DNA of 64,000 nucleotides from Carnegiea gigantea (lineage: Eukaryota > Streptophyta > Magnoliopsida > Caryophyllales > Cactaceae), in NCBI GenBank assembly GCA_029747015.1, contig JAKOGI010000354.1, forward strand, positions 279,501-343,500, in the 5' to 3' direction. The position numbers were made by a program, and so were the translations under genes. The notes beneath the pieces were generated by a model that saw nothing but the letters and a program-made list of their open reading frames with translations, had not been told where the DNA came from and did not search any database. Positions 11,297 to 23,506 of the stretch are shown one piece after another. Each line of letters begins with the position of its first letter. The first letter of the stretch is position 1.

Positions 11297-11610
11297 ATAA
11301 CCCTCTTCTTTTTCACTGTTCTACGAAAGAAATTGTCCCAACTCCCAAGCCAGGAGATTGCTCCTTATGGAGATTGAAGCCACTGAAGAAATGCCCTAGC
11401 CTTTAAAACCAAGCTCCCCAAGTGCTCTTTGCAAACTGACAATAAAGAAGCAACAGATCAGCCTATTCCAATTCCCTGTTGCATGCAAAGCATCTAGTTT
11501 TTCCAAGATTTTTCCCCTTCTCTGTAGATTATTGCAAGTCAATATATTCCCATGAGGTCCTTCCTAAACAAAAAAAGAAACCTTTAAAGGGGCCATCAGT
11601 TACCAAATAA
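11297..11610 (-). pseudogene. Probable LINE zf-RVT relic
   Basis: Read on the minus strand, with frame changes, short stretches resemble the zf-RVT zinc-binding domain at the C-terminus of plant L1-type ORF2: a GxILTxNNLxxRG-like stretch, then a cysteine pair and a LLLxCQFAKSTW-like stretch. Frames are broken, so the identification rests on pattern only. The copia element above seems to have landed beside or inside it. Confidence 0.35.
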
Positions 11611-12221
11611 GCTTCCACAAGAAACCTCCTTCAGAATGGGGCTGAATCCATGGGTAAGAACAATTTAAACATAGGAGTACCACACAATAAGATTTGACTG
11701 TCACAGCAGGTCTGTGACAAGTCTGTAACAGACAGATTAGCACTTAAGCCACTCCATGGGTTAGAAACACGATGTTATATGAGTGACGTACAGGCTTTCT
11801 AGTTGATGCAAACAAGGCCACAAAGTACTTCTCTTTTACCTCAAAGACCTAAGGAATACAGAATTGCTTTGCAAGAAAAACAATACAGTCTAGGCTAACA
11901 AGGAACAACTATTGGGAATCAGGAATTGATTTGTTGGCCATTTGGTTCCATAAAAAGGCCACATGTTTATGCAGAGAGCTTAAGAGGAGTGTGCAGGCTA
12001 GCTAAAGATTTTGTTTCAGCACATTCACAGAGATAGGATGTGCCCCAGAGGCCACACTTGTCAGAAATGGATTCTACTCTCCTAGATATTCTATTAAGTT
12101 CCAAAAGAGATGAAAGAAGCATCCATGTGTATCTGACATCTACCAGTGTGTGGCAGATATGATGCTAGCACAGCAGTCTCACAATGGCAAGTATCTGCAC
12201 ATCATAAGCAGCCATTGCTTC
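11611..12221. other. No recognisable feature
   Basis: No supported gene or repeat. A stretch near 12062-12100 resembles 15188-15230 (CTAATAGAATCCAAAAG-like), hinting at a shared dispersed repeat that I could not identify. Confidence 0.5.
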
Positions 12222-12982
12222 ATGGGTTGAGCAGGACCGGGCACCCGGTCCATTTTCATGAAACCAGTCCCAGTTGGAACCGGGTCCAGGATTTTGGGAC
12301 CGATCCTGGAACCGGTTGGGACCGGGTCCAGAACCGGGTACCCGGTTTCTATTTTTTCCTACTTTGCTTTATTTCATTTCATTTAAATTTTTGGCTTGTG
12401 GTTGTGACTTTGAGAGAGAACTGATACACCCAACAAGCTAGCTAATTAACCGTTCAAAATCAAATTTAATAGAGTGACAGTAGACATTTACCATGCATTA
12501 AAGTCCAATTGGTTATCTAATAAATAACATTTCCTTTCATCCAAGCATTACGGGGAGAAAAAAAAAAAAAAAACCATCTTCTCATAATATTATACATTGA
12601 CAAAAAGATTTAGTAATATCAACATAGAGGTGAAAATTATGGCGGCATCGAAAGAACCATACCTGATGTCACTGAGTGACAGAGTAACTTAACTCAGACA
12701 TGTTTTAAAAAAAAAATTGATTGGATCAGGTCACCGGGTAACAGGTCCGATTGTAGGATTTCGGAACCAGTCCCCGGCTCCAAATTCTCAGGCCCCGACT
12801 CCAAATTCTCAGGCCCCGGCTCCGGACCCGGTTGCAACCAATTGTAGGATTTCGGAACCAGTCCCGGACCTAGTTCAACCGGGTCCGGGTATGGACCTGG
12901 CGGGTTCGAGCTGGGTTCGGGTCCGGGTCCGGGTCCGGGTCCGGGTCCAGAACCGGGTACCCGGTTTTTTTGTTCAGCCCTA
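12222..12982. mobile_element. GC-rich hAT-like non-autonomous element
   Basis: The left end ATGGGTTGAGCAGGACCGGG and the complement of the right end (TAGGGCTGAACAAAAAAACC) are imperfect inverted repeats in the TAGGG(C/T)TGA style of Ac-like hAT MITEs. GGTCCAGAACCGGGTACCCGG-type palindromes occur near 12327-12347 and 12945-12969. Flanking 8-mers (ATTGCTTC left, CCAAAAAT right) do not match, although ATTGCTT recurs 6 bp beyond the right end. The interior contains the tandem repeats listed next. It could be two nested or rearranged copies. Confidence 0.5.
12749..12948. repeat. Short tandem repeats inside the GC-rich element
   Basis: Three things are visible: the phrase ATTGTAGGATTTCGGAACCA occurs at about 12752 and again at about 12843; a 21-bp unit GGCTCCAAATTCTCAGGCCCC is repeated at about 12776-12817; and a GGGTCC-type hexamer array covers 12913-12948 (about six units). 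The open frames here are by-products of the hexamers, not genes. Confidence 0.75.
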
Positions 12983-13539
12983 CCAAAAATTGCTTGCAAG
13001 TAGATTTAAAGTAGAGAAGTTTAAGAAAAACAAATCATGTTAAAGATAATTAAAACTTAAGGCCTAACATCGAATCACAATTTCACACAACGAGTGGAAC
13101 GTTATTTTCTTTTATGCAGGGGTGTGTGGGGCCGAGAAAATTGTCTTGCACCCCTACCCCAGTTGCCCCTGGAACATATTAGATGTCTTCCACTCGAATC
13201 ACGTATGCAAATGCAGACCAACTGATTGGAACCACCTCTAGGCTTTGTCTTAAGGAGGTCATGAGTCCAAGTTGCAAGGGCAGCCCCTCCAATTTCTTAA
13301 CCAATTATTGGTGCTATCTACCACATCCTTTTCTTCCTTTAAATGGTTTTCCTTTTAATCCCCCCTAGGTATCCCGCAAAATAGCTCCCTAACCCTTCCC
13401 TCTGAATGAATTTTAATTACTTGATCCCTTGTAACCTAAACCAGTTCATATGTGCTTTAAGTATATCTTTTTACATCTATTTTCACTGAACAATGGAAAA
13501 ACATAACAAAAAAGAAATTTCCATTGGCCCCTAACATTA
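12983..13539. other. No recognisable feature
   Basis: AT-rich intergenic sequence; no supported coding signature, splice pattern or repeat. Confidence 0.5.
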
Positions 13540-14000
13540 GGTTTTTTTTTGAATTACTAATCAAAATCATCTATTAATGAAACATCCAAAGGGGTGACAC
13601 TTACATACAAAAGGAGAAAGTACAAAATTATCATGCCCTTGAGCTCTCATGCATAATTTCATCAACAATATCTAAAAGTAACATGCTTGTATCACAATTA
13701 AGCACCGGGCTCCGATTGCACACACACGCCCTCAACCAGCCGGTTTCTTCCTTTCTACATACACCACCAAATAGCCAATGTCGAAATTCCATGCTACTAG
13801 CACATCTTTGACATTTGAAGTTTAAATCCAACGGACCCTTGTCATAGAAAGAGACAAAGTGCCAAAGCAAGGAGTCCAATGGTAATGAACAAAGAGGGGA
13901 TCAACCAATTCTTCCACCTCTTGGCACTATGAAAACCTACTTGCCAAATTGAAATTTTTTCTTTTAAGCATGTCATCCGTGTAATCATCTTTTGTCTCTA
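13540..14000 (-). mobile_element. 5'-truncated LINE, 3' end only
   Basis: Starts with a T run (the poly-A tail on the minus strand) and follows the 3' end of the LINE at 30598-30870 point by point: a TACAAAAGG segment, then ATCATGCCCTTGAGCTCTCATGCATAA-like text, then TACACCACCAAAT-like text, then TTTTAAGCAT near the zf-RVT region. Only about 450 bp remain. No coding capacity. Confidence 0.75.
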
Positions 14001-14359
14001 ACATATCTATTTCACACAAAATTTCCTGCTCTTCATAGATCTTTACAAAATAATAATCTCTTCATCACTTTCTAAATAGTTTTGTTCAAATTTCCAGATC
14101 ATCAGAAGCACATTTAAAAGAGAAAATTGTCCAGGTAATGGTGACCAGAGCATTGGAACATAACGTTCTTGAGTTGCCCAAATGACTGGGAAGGGAAAAG
14201 TGTGTACAGTTTATTAGCTTGCCAATATAAATGTATGTCCTGCCTCAAGGCATTTCTGTGATGATCTGCCCCATGATTCAAGGGGTCTTTTACTAAAGTT
14301 TCTACAAGAGGGTCTTTGAAAGGGTCGAATTGTGATCACTATCCTGTCCAGGCCATCCA

Positions 14360-14930
14360 GGAGTCTAAAGCTCCCACTAATTCTTTGATGGCTTGTGTAG
14401 CCACTAAAGGTAAAATTCCTGTGGAGAACATGCTTAAATGAAGGAAATTTAACCTAGCAAGTAGTTCTATGTGGCTGGAGGAAAATACGCTGATCACCTT
14501 CTTGATTGTTGCCATCCACTTTCTTCAGTGTGGCAATTGTCTCACCTTGACGGGACTAGTTAGGCTCAACCAGGAAATCTCAAAGTTGTGTAATTGTGTT
14601 GACGGCTCAGAAAATAAGGATCAAAAGAGTTTATTGGGATTGGACAAGTATTCATCTGGCTATTTGGTGAAGTACAAGGAAGGACAGGAATTGGGAGATT
14701 TTTGAGGACAAAGCTATGGCTTATTGTCTTATCAAGAGTTCAAGCTTTGAGAATTTCATATAGCTGGAAACAAATGGCTAACTATGGTGAAATCTGACAA
14801 TTATGGTTTCTTTGATGATATAGTACAAATGAGTTTGAAGGCATGATATTTCTGTGGTTTACCCCTTTTGTACACAAGTGACATCTCCTTGGCATCTTTT
14901 CAATATTTATTGATACACATCAAAAGTTGA
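14360..14930 (+). pseudogene. LINE ORF2 C-terminus (zf-RVT) and 3' UTR relic
   Basis: The plus-strand reading around 14381-14475 ([16 protein letters not shown], then a stop and RKFNLAS) matches the zf-RVT region of the minus-strand LINE at 16331-16600. It continues with frame changes through 14469-14705. The tail at 14860-14930 (CCCTTTTGTACACAAGTGACATC) resembles the complement of the other LINEs' 3' ends. It is therefore the same family in the opposite orientation to its neighbours. Stops and frameshifts make it dead. Confidence 0.65.
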
Positions 14931-15579
14931 AAAGCTCATTGCATTTCCACTTTGGCTTCCACCTTTTTTCTTTGGGGGGGGGGGAATAAAAAGCAAGAGA
15001 CAGAATAAAATATACTGGAATTTTCTTTTCCAAGCATGCATCAATGACCAGAAGCAAGATATATAGACTGCCACTGACGCCACATATTTCATATTTGAAT
15101 AAATTGACTAAGGAGCTTTTTCAAAGGCCCAAGAATCTCTCAGAATCTAGTCTTGTTAAAATAAGTCCTAGTCCCTTCCACTTCAGCAATATGGCCTAGA
15201 CTACTAGGCATTCTAATAGAATCCAAAAGTGATGGTATCATAGCCATTCCGCCATTGTACATCCACTTCAAGTTCTTGGAGAGACAGTACCTTAAATCAA
15301 TGCCCTCTTTCACCTAAGATGAAGCCTCTCACACAATAACTGAAAATGATAAATAAAATATCTAATCAATCTTCTCTACTTTCATCACGACAATATATAC
15401 AGTAGTAAATTGTAAAGATAAGCACCCAGAATCTGTCATGGAATCATCCTTTTCCTGCTATCAAGCAAACATCCAAGCAAGTAATGATCCATCCCCTGAG
15501 GATTCGGGGAAGGCAACACAGGCTTCATGAAATCTAAGATACCAAGGTAGCTAAGGAATGAATTCAGAAAGAGTGGAAG
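14931..15579. other. No recognisable feature
   Basis: No supported gene. A G run occurs near 14977-14985. If the Rgp1 gene continues past 24309, its next exons could lie in this direction, but none is visible here. Confidence 0.45.
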
Positions 15580-15940
15580 TGATGCAGGATATGGATAGAG
15601 AAATAAGGAGATATTGGCATATCTTAATATTTCCGTATGTGAAGTATTTGATATTTTATTATCTTAGTAGTTTTATCTTTTAGGAAAAACTTATCTTTTA
15701 GTTAGCTTAGGTAGAAAATAATATCTTTATGATCTTATTTAGCTTTTAGTTTCCTTATTTTTTAGGTCTCTTCTCTATTTAAACTCCCTATTATGCATTA
15801 GAGAGTCAGACTAGAACGAATTGAAATATTGAGTATTTGAAAGTTCTTGTGCGAATTTTCTCGGCGTGAGAATTGCTCTTAGAGTGTCCTACATCAAATT
15901 CTTTCCTTTGTAGGAATTGCTCTTAGAGCCTCCTACATCA
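15580..15940 (+). repeat. 5' LTR of the RRM-carrying element
   Basis: 361 bp; aligns throughout with 23882-24246 with scattered substitutions. A TATTTAAACTCCC stretch near 15776 is TATA-like and is conserved as CTATTTAAGCTCCC in the other LTR. Confidence 0.88.
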
Positions 15941-15943
15941 ATT

Positions 15944-15951
15944 TGGTATCA
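15944..15951 (+). promoter_or_regulatory. Degenerate tRNA-Met primer-binding site
   Basis: TGGTATCA begins three bases after the LTR; the next bases (AATTATACG) depart from the full tRNA-Met complement, so the site has decayed or uses another tRNA. Confidence 0.6.
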
Positions 15952-16330
15952 AATTATACGAAATTTGCCGCTTCCCTTGCTGATTTCCTTTTTCCTTTTT
16001 TTTCCTCTTTCGTACACCAAAAAAAAAGTTCTTTTTTTTTTGATAAGTAATCAAAAGATGTATTAAGAAGATACCAAAGGGACGTCACCTATATACAAAA
16101 GAAGGCTATTACACAATACCATAAGCTCTCTACAGTAATCATATCGATAAAATTCAAAACAATCGACTTTGTACCATAAATGAGAACTTGACTCCACTAT
16201 ACAAAGTTTTCAAGAAATAAAATTTGAAATCATCAATAGCCCTAGCCTTGCCATCAAAAATCCGGGCATTCCTCTCCCTCCAAGTCCTCCACCAAATAGC
16301 CAAAGGCATCAATTTCCGAACACCTAGGAC

Positions 16331-19300
16331 TCAACTCTTCTTTAACCTTCTCCTCCATACCACCAAAACATCTCTTATGGTTTGAGGTTGCACCCAACTA
16401 ACCCCCATCAAAGAAATAGATAGAAGCCACAAAGCGGAGACCCACCGACAATGGACAAAAAGGTGGTCTACTGATCCCTCCTTCCCAAGACACATAGGAC
16501 ACCTACTAGCCAACTTGAAGGCTCTCCTTTTCAGCATGTCCTCTGTTTGAACCTTCCTTTTGTGGCTACCCAAACAAGAAAGCATACTTTAGTGGGAGTT
16601 TTAGACTTCCAAATCTCCTTGGCTGGGAAATCAAGGGTAGACAACCCTTTGTACATCTTCATGCAATAACTTTTGACAATGAAATGTCCACAAGAGTCAT
16701 AAGGCCAAAGAATCTCATCATCACCCTCATAAGAGACCTTCATATTAGCAAGCAAAGCCAAAAGACGCAGTACCCTCTTCTTTCCAATCATTCGGACTTC
16801 TTAAGAAAGTAATATTCTAGTGGAACTAATTGCCATTCCAAGAGACAACTTCATGCACTGTTGCTTCTTTCAACCGAGCCATCCTAAAAAAATCTTGCAA
16901 TTGAAACTTAAGAGGTTGATCACCACACCACACCACACCACACATCATGCCAAAACAAGATCCTTAACCCATTTTTCACCCTATAATGCACAAGAGAGCG
17001 AAAATGGTCAACATCACTCATAATGGATTTCCAGCAGCCCACACCATGAGCATAAGAGCTCTTCTTACTCCACCAGCCAGAATTGTCCACCCCATACTTC
17101 GTTTCGATCACATTTCTCCACATAGCGTCCTCTTCCTTGACAAATCTCCAAAGCCATTTGGCCTTGAGTGCTTTATTCATGTCCTGAAAATGTCTAACGC
17201 CAAGGCCACCCTCATGCTTCAGGTGGTACACATCATTCCAATTAACCCAATGAAAAACATTATTTTGAGTCACTGTTGGACCAAAGAAAATCCCTCATGA
17301 TTTTCTCTAGTTGGTTGGCAATGCTAGCTAAAATGGTAAATAAAGACATGAAGTAAACAGGCAAACTAGATAACGTGCTTTGCAGTAATGTCAGTCACCC
17401 CCTCCAGACAGCAACTTAGATTTCCACCTAGCTAATCTCTTGTGGAACCTTTCCACAATTGGTTCCCACACGGCTTTGCATTTGTAAGGAGCTCTGAGCG
17501 GAAAGCCAAGATAAGAAGATGGAATATACTCCACCCCACAACCAAAGAACTGTGCAAGGTGACGAAGGTATGGCACCTCACCAATAGGAATAAGGACACT
17601 TTAGATAAATTCACTCTCAAGCCAGACATTGCCTCAAATAACAACAGAATACATCTTAGAAAACCCAAATTACTCTCCTCAGGTTTGCAAAAAAATACAG
17701 TATCATCAGCAAAAAGTAAGTGAGAGATCAACATACTTTGAGATTGGGAGTTAGTGATCAGAAAACCTTCTACTAGACCAACTTCCATAGCTTTATTCAC
17801 TAGCTTACTGAGGGTCTCCATCACTAGAATAAAAAGAAAGGGAGAAAAGGGGTCACCTTGATGAAGCCCCCTTGAGTTCGAGAATAAACTGGTTGCTTCA
17901 CCGTTGAATAGCATAGAGAAACGAACGGTAGAGAAACAAAAGAAAATCCATCTCCTCCACTTGCTAGGGAAGCCCATCTTTTCAAGAGAAAGCATCAGAA
18001 AATCCCAAGAAACATGGTCATAAGCTTTCTCAATGTCAAACTTGCAAAGAACTCCATATTGATTTGATTTGATACAGGAGTCAATACACTCATTAGCTAT
18101 CAACATTGCATCCAAAATTTGACGACCGTGAATAAAAGCATGCTGATTCGAGCTTACAATGTTGCCAACAACTTTCCTCAACCTAGAAGCGAGGACTTTG
18201 GCAAGAATTTTGTACACACTCCCCACAAGGCTAATAAGCCTAAACTTCTTAATGTCATCTGCACCGCCACTTTGGGAAGCAAACTAATAAAAGTGGCATT
18301 CAAGCTTTTTCTCAAAAGCACATCTCCCATGAAAGTTAGCAAAGAAACCCAGGATGTGCCCTTTAATAACATTCCAACAATGGTCAAAGAAAGCAATATT
18401 GAAGCCATCAGGCCCCAAAGCTTTCTCTTTTCCTAAATCATTGATGGCGTTCCACACTTCCTCCTTTGAAAAACCTATCTAAAGATCCAAGGCATCATCA
18501 ATATTGATGGAATTGTAAAAAATCCCATTAAGGAGAGGCCTTAATGGATGCTCTTCATGATAAAAACTCTCATAGTAATGCACAATAGCAACTTTGATAA
18601 TAGAATCCTCATCGAAGACTGAGTCATCCACTTTGATTCTGAGAATGGCATTGAATTTCCTCCTAGAGTTAGCCACTCTATGGAAAATTTTAGTATTACG
18701 GCCACCAAACTTGATCCAATGTTGTTTGGTTCGTTGCCTCCAAAAGGTGTCCATCCAACTATGCACCATAGAGAGCTCTGTCTTCACCCAAGTCTTTGGA
18801 CTTTATCTGCAAGAGTAATCGAAAGTTGCTACTCCTTTTTGTCTAAGAGTTTGATCTTCTCCGCCAAAGTAGTCATCTTGCTCTCTAAGTGTCCAAAAAC
18901 ATCTTTATTCCAATCTTTCAACTTCATTTTCAAGAAATTCAGTTTCTTAACCAAAATGTAACTAGGGGATCCAAAAATATTAAGCTGATCCCACCAACCT
19001 TGCACAAGCTGGGAAAAACCTTCCACCTCAAGCCACACATTTTCAAATTTAAAAGGCCTTTTGGCACCAGGAATATCACCAACATATAGAAGAACAAGAA
19101 CATAATCAGACGTGATCTTAGGAAGGGCAACTTGATGGACCCCCTGAAAATGATCCTTCCAATTGACAGAGTTTAGGAATCTATCAATTCGAGACAAGAC
19201 TGGAACTTCCTCATGGCTAGATCAAGTAAAGCGTGCACCTTCTAGAGGTGGATTAATAAGATTACAAGAATCAATAAAAGCAGAGGACTCAACCATAGTC

Positions 19301-19785
19301 GAAGTCAATCTTCCTTCCATACGATCTCTCAGAAGGGAACATAACCACATTGAAGTCTCCTCCTAAACACCAAGGGATAGCCCACAAAGACATAAAGGAA
19401 AACAACTCATCTCATAAATCAACCATAAACTATCACCATTTGGGTCATAAATCCCAATCAAACCCTAAACAAAATTATATTACAAAGACCTCAACTTGCA
19501 ACATATAGAAAATGCCCCTAATCGGGAGTTGATAAGCTCCAAAAGTTGAGAGTCTCATATGATAATAATGCCCCCAGAACGACCAACAGAAGGGCGAAAG
19601 AACCAACCAAAAGATCGTCGCCCCTAAAGGGTAATGTGCCTAGAAACCTCTTCCAACTTAGACTTGAGAAGGATAGCAACATCACAGGAAAACCTCCGAA
19701 GCACCCATTTCACATTCCCTCTCTTAATTGGACAATATAGTCCCCACATTCCAAGAAATGATCTCAATAGAAGTCATCATAAGAA
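16331..19785 (-). pseudogene. LINE ORF2: endonuclease, reverse transcriptase, zf-RVT
   Basis: Reading 5' to 3' on the minus strand: an endonuclease start (IISWNV near 19760), the endonuclease end with SRIDRFL near 19190, the RT core at 17432-18226 with the catalytic FADD (complement of 17702-17713), and the C-terminal zinc-binding domain (ASRCPMCLGKEGSVDHLFVH) near 16500. ORF2 nicks target DNA and copies the LINE RNA onto it. Several frameshifts and stops separate these blocks (for example around 17430, 18480, 16540), so no intact protein is made. Confidence 0.85.
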
Positions 19786-19893
19786 AGCTTTCTCTCCCCG
19801 CGCCTTGTCCTCCCCATCCATGTTAACAACTTGTTGATTCCCTCTTTTCCCATTAGGTTCCAAGGAGGCAATAAAAGCAAGCAACTCCACTTG

Positions 19894-22662
19894 TCAACCT
19901 TCAACTTTCAGCACCATGGTCTTGCAAAAAGGAATAAAATTGCCCATCACCCAAGCTGACCCCTTGTCAACATCAACATTCTGACCATGGAAAGAAGAAG
20001 AAATATGATATGAGACATGCACTGTTTCCTGTCCAGAGGGCTCCCCATTTAGTAAAGGGACCTTACCATGAGCAGACATCCCAGGAGAAAAACTACCATT
20101 CACACGAGTGACCTTTTCCTTCCCCTTCTTCCTTCGAGAGTACACAATTTTCCCTAGCCTATTTGCGAGGCGATGGACAAGGCCAGCGGGTGACTCCGGC
20201 ACAAAATACGGAAAGAATGAACCCAAAGACGAAGAGCCAGAGTCAGGATAATTATCCAACAAATCTCTTAAGAAATTGATTTGCACGAGGAGAAATTGAT
20301 TTGCCCAACGGAAAGTTGCATCCAACTTTTTTTAGGAAAGGGATGATCCTCTGTCCCAGCTGACCTTACAACCTAAAGCATTTCCTGATGAACCACCTGA
20401 AAGAGTGAGCTTGAAAGCTGCCAAATTTGGGCTTGAAGAAATCCACCCCCCCCCCAAAAAAAAAGAATGTGACTAATCTCCTTGCCCCTTCTTCCAAAGA
20501 GGCCGCTAACTTGCCCACTTGCAAGTTATCTACTAAAGTCACTGATGCATGGGTGACTGTGGCCAAGTAAATGTTTAAGATTGAGGAAGAAAGACCAAGA
20601 GCTTGAAGAATATCACCTAATTGCTCACAAACCCCTAAAACAACAATGATAATCCAACAAAATTCACAACCTCAAGCCAAGATCAACCATCAAGCAAGAG
20701 CCCTTTTTTTTTGGGGGGTGGATTTTGAGTAAACTAGTAACAAAAATAATCAAAGGGATATATCTAAGTTAAAGGTTAAACCACCACCTAGATAAATCAA
20801 CCCACCCTTTGTTAACCCTCTAAAGTCTTAGCACCAAGGATTAGATTAAAGGGATAAACTCAAATCACCACCCTCCTTAGAGAGAGAAAGAATTTGAGAT
20901 TTTGAGGAAAAAAGCACCAAATTTCAGGCTTTCATATCATTCAACAAGTCTAAATTTTCATATGGGTAATTGGATTTATAAATACCCAATTGGAGGAAAA
21001 TTAGCTGTTACATAAGTGCAGCAAGTGGGCCAATAGGGGGCATACAAAATATCCTACAAAAATAAATCAAGATGACAAGATAATTGCTATTAAGATAAGC
21101 TATATTTTTCAATATTCATCTGCCATCTTCTAGAGAGCTTTGAGAAGGCTCTACTCCACCAATGGAGGTGCCGCCACTTGGCCTTTCCTTGTGTGTGTAA
21201 AATCACTCCATGCTAGTTAATCTCCAAGATCACAGCTGTATCCTCGTCAACTAAGCCCATAATCAAAACCATGCATTTTCCAGCCCTGGACTGACCCTTG
21301 CTTGGTTAACAGTCCATAACTTTCTCAATACTTGAGGTTTAAATGTGATTCAAGGCTTGTTGAAAAATAGCCTTATACGGCTTTCCATCCATATATAATT
21401 TACAAATTACTAGAGCCCATTTGCTTGATCAAAACTGAGCTAGAAGTGAGGTAAAGTATTCTCCGCAGAAACTCAAATGAGCTAATGAGATGGTTTTGGG
21501 AGGAATAGAGTAGCTAATCTCCTTAGGGCTACTAATTTGCCTACCACCATTTTCCTATCTTGCTTGTGATCTTAAAGGGCCCAAATCAATAATAACCTTG
21601 GAGTTTCAAGACTTTTAGTCCTACTTTCAAAGATCATCATTGTTCTCATTTGGGCTATGGTTTTAGCTTGGAGGAAATTCCGATCTTCATTGTTTGCTCC
21701 GCATCAGTCACAGCATAAATGTCCCATGGCCCATTAGTTGGTTGGAACAAACATCACTGAAGTTACCACGAACAACATTAGAATAGGAAGATCGCCTATT
21801 CTTAGAAGACCTCACTGTAGTAATTGTCACATAAGGCATAGTTATGCCCTTTGCGTTTCCCGAAATCAACATCTCTTTCAATATCTTGGTGACCCCAAAC
21901 CAACCATCAGCATAAGTACCCTCTGGAAAGATGATGGCCCTCGACTTGCCAGAGTGAGCAAACCTGGAGAAGACAATGAATCTTCCTATGGTGTTCTTAC
22001 TCAATTGCAACAAGAAGCAACCATGACCCATTTTAAATGTCCCCACCCAAAGTGGGTCTCCCTTAGCATAACAGAAGCACACCGATTCCCTAGCTAACCA
22101 TATGAATTCATCAACATCAAGCGTGATGACTAAAGTCTTCTTCCTACTCACTTTTGACACTTTAAAAGGAAAAGCCCCTCCTTCACCCCCATAAAACTCA
22201 AACAACTTACCATCAACCCTCAGCAAGGTCCCCATGATGAACAGAGTAAAGAAGAGCCAAGAAAAATCAAGGGGAGAAAATTCACAACCAGAAGACTTAG
22301 AAAAACGCACCTTAAAAAGAAGCACTACCAGAACAGAACCTAAGAACCTCAAAGAACACCACCTAGACCGAAACAGGACACTCCCAGAAGCGACACAGAG
22401 AAAAGAACACTAACACTACCGAAGGTCAGTCAACATCCTCTGAGAAGAAAAAAGCCGGAAAAAACACGGTAGCAATCAGGAATTTGGCAACAGAACCACC
22501 ACCAGCAACAAAAAAGTCCGGCCGACCAGGAAGCAGGTGCAGATTGCCAAAAAACCCACCCACCGGAGAGAGATTTGAGAATAAGCGCACTACAGAGAGA
22601 CACCAGTTAGGGAAACAAACTCCGACCGGTAAGCGAGACGCCAACAGCTCTCGGAGACCCAA
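19894..22662 (-). pseudogene. LINE ORF1 (RNA-binding/chaperone type), interrupted
   Basis: Minus-strand blocks at 22426-22662, 21708-22352 and 19894-20566 correspond in order to the ORF1 of the second LINE (34300-35866). Shared phrases include AIIFPEG, ADGWFGV and (T/M)KILKE. Plant L1 ORF1 proteins are thought to bind the LINE RNA. The frame is cut by the solo LTR at 20543-21706; across the cut the reading (WDIYAVTL then VDNLQ) runs parallel to the second copy ([11 protein letters not shown]), showing that the insertion is secondary. A frameshift just before the cut is also seen. Confidence 0.7.
20543..21706. mobile_element. Solo LTR, 1,164 bp, inside the LINE ORF1
   Basis: Ends are TGATGCATGG and CTCCGCATCA (TGATGC/GCATCA inverted), flanked on both sides by GTCAC (20538-20542 and 21707-21711). 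It has no coding block, primer site or polypurine tract. The size and 5-bp duplication fit a solo LTR left by recombination between the two LTRs of a retrotransposon. Orientation and family are unknown. It is the youngest layer of this nest. Confidence 0.85.
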
Positions 22663-22822
22663 GGCCCATCGAACCTCAAGGGGGCCTCCAATGACCGTGG
22701 GTTATCCCGCCACTGCCTCCCCTCTTCTCGCCTGAATTCATCCATAGTGACTCAAGCTACTGTCTATGGTTGCTATTCGCTACCGCAGCCATTAGAAGGC
22801 CCTTATTGGTGATGTTACAACC

Positions 22823-23506
22823 ATGGTTTGGTGTGAAAAGCATCATCGGGCCTTGTTTGTGATCATTCATGATAAAGCACTTTCGATTACGACAAATGTT
22901 TTGTACCAAGTTTTCTCTCCTTATGGAGATGTAGAAAAGATTATCAGATTTCAGACAAGGAGTGATTTTCATGCTCGAGTGAATTTTTACTCTATCAGGG
23001 ATTGTGTCCATGCTTTTTGCAAACTTCAAGGTTGTCAAATTTATGACGGTTGTTGTGAGTTAAATCTTTACTTTGCTAGTGACGTCATTTGCGGTTGTAA
23101 GTCCTATATTCCTCAGTGCATGTGAGATTATGAACTTCCTAGAGCTCCTTTGATTCCTTCGAAGCTTCTCTTTGAAGATTGTAGGGTTTCATCTCTGAGA
23201 TCTTCCCAAAAACAACCGACTTCTTATTTGCATGAGACATATCCAACCTATTATGATGCATATGATACGGGATTTATCATTGAGGACAAGAAAGAGGAGA
23301 CTCTGGAAGATGAGAATATGGAAGCAGATGTCCAAGTCATAAAGTATCGTCAACTTCCAGATGTCAAGTCAAATGATATTGACAACAACCTCCTTGACGC
23401 TATGGATCAAGAAGTTCAAGTTTGGGACTGCCAGTCATATTCAAATGAAGTACACGATGAGGGAATGCTGATCCTAGATAGCAATGCGAACGCGGAATGC
23501 TTTTAG
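22823..23506 (+). pseudogene. PTB-like RRM protein captured by the LTR element
   Basis: From ATG 22823 one frame runs 227 codons to TAG 23504-23506 with a single internal stop, TGA at 23123-23125 (possibly from CGA). Residues about 8-90 form an RRM. An RNP2-like strand (ALFVII), a VFSPYGDVEKI segment and the YDGCCEL segment are hallmarks of RRMs of plant polypyrimidine-tract-binding proteins, which bind CU-rich RNA in splicing control. The remainder (23126-23506) is acidic and unfamiliar. No introns are visible, as expected for a sequence carried through RNA. A further frame at 23547-23807 could be a shifted continuation. RNA binding by this copy is inference. Confidence 0.7.

Larger units (their letters stand above)
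16032..22701 (-). mobile_element. L1-type LINE, near full length, split by a solo LTR
   Basis: On the minus strand it runs from a GACCGTGGGTT-side 5' end near 22701 to a poly-A tail at 16032-16041. It has ORF1, then ORF2 with endonuclease, RT and zf-RVT. The second copy at 30598-36008 shares the 5' end (CCCACGGTCAT then GGAGG) and the gene order. Removing the 1,164-bp solo LTR and one target-site copy leaves about 5.5 kb, like the second copy's 5.4 kb. I found no clear target-site duplication. It splits the RRM-carrying LTR element just after its primer site. Confidence 0.85.

Noticed and set aside
12694..12999. Pro/Gly-rich protein on the minus strand
   Set aside because: Entirely explained by translation of GGGTCC hexamers.
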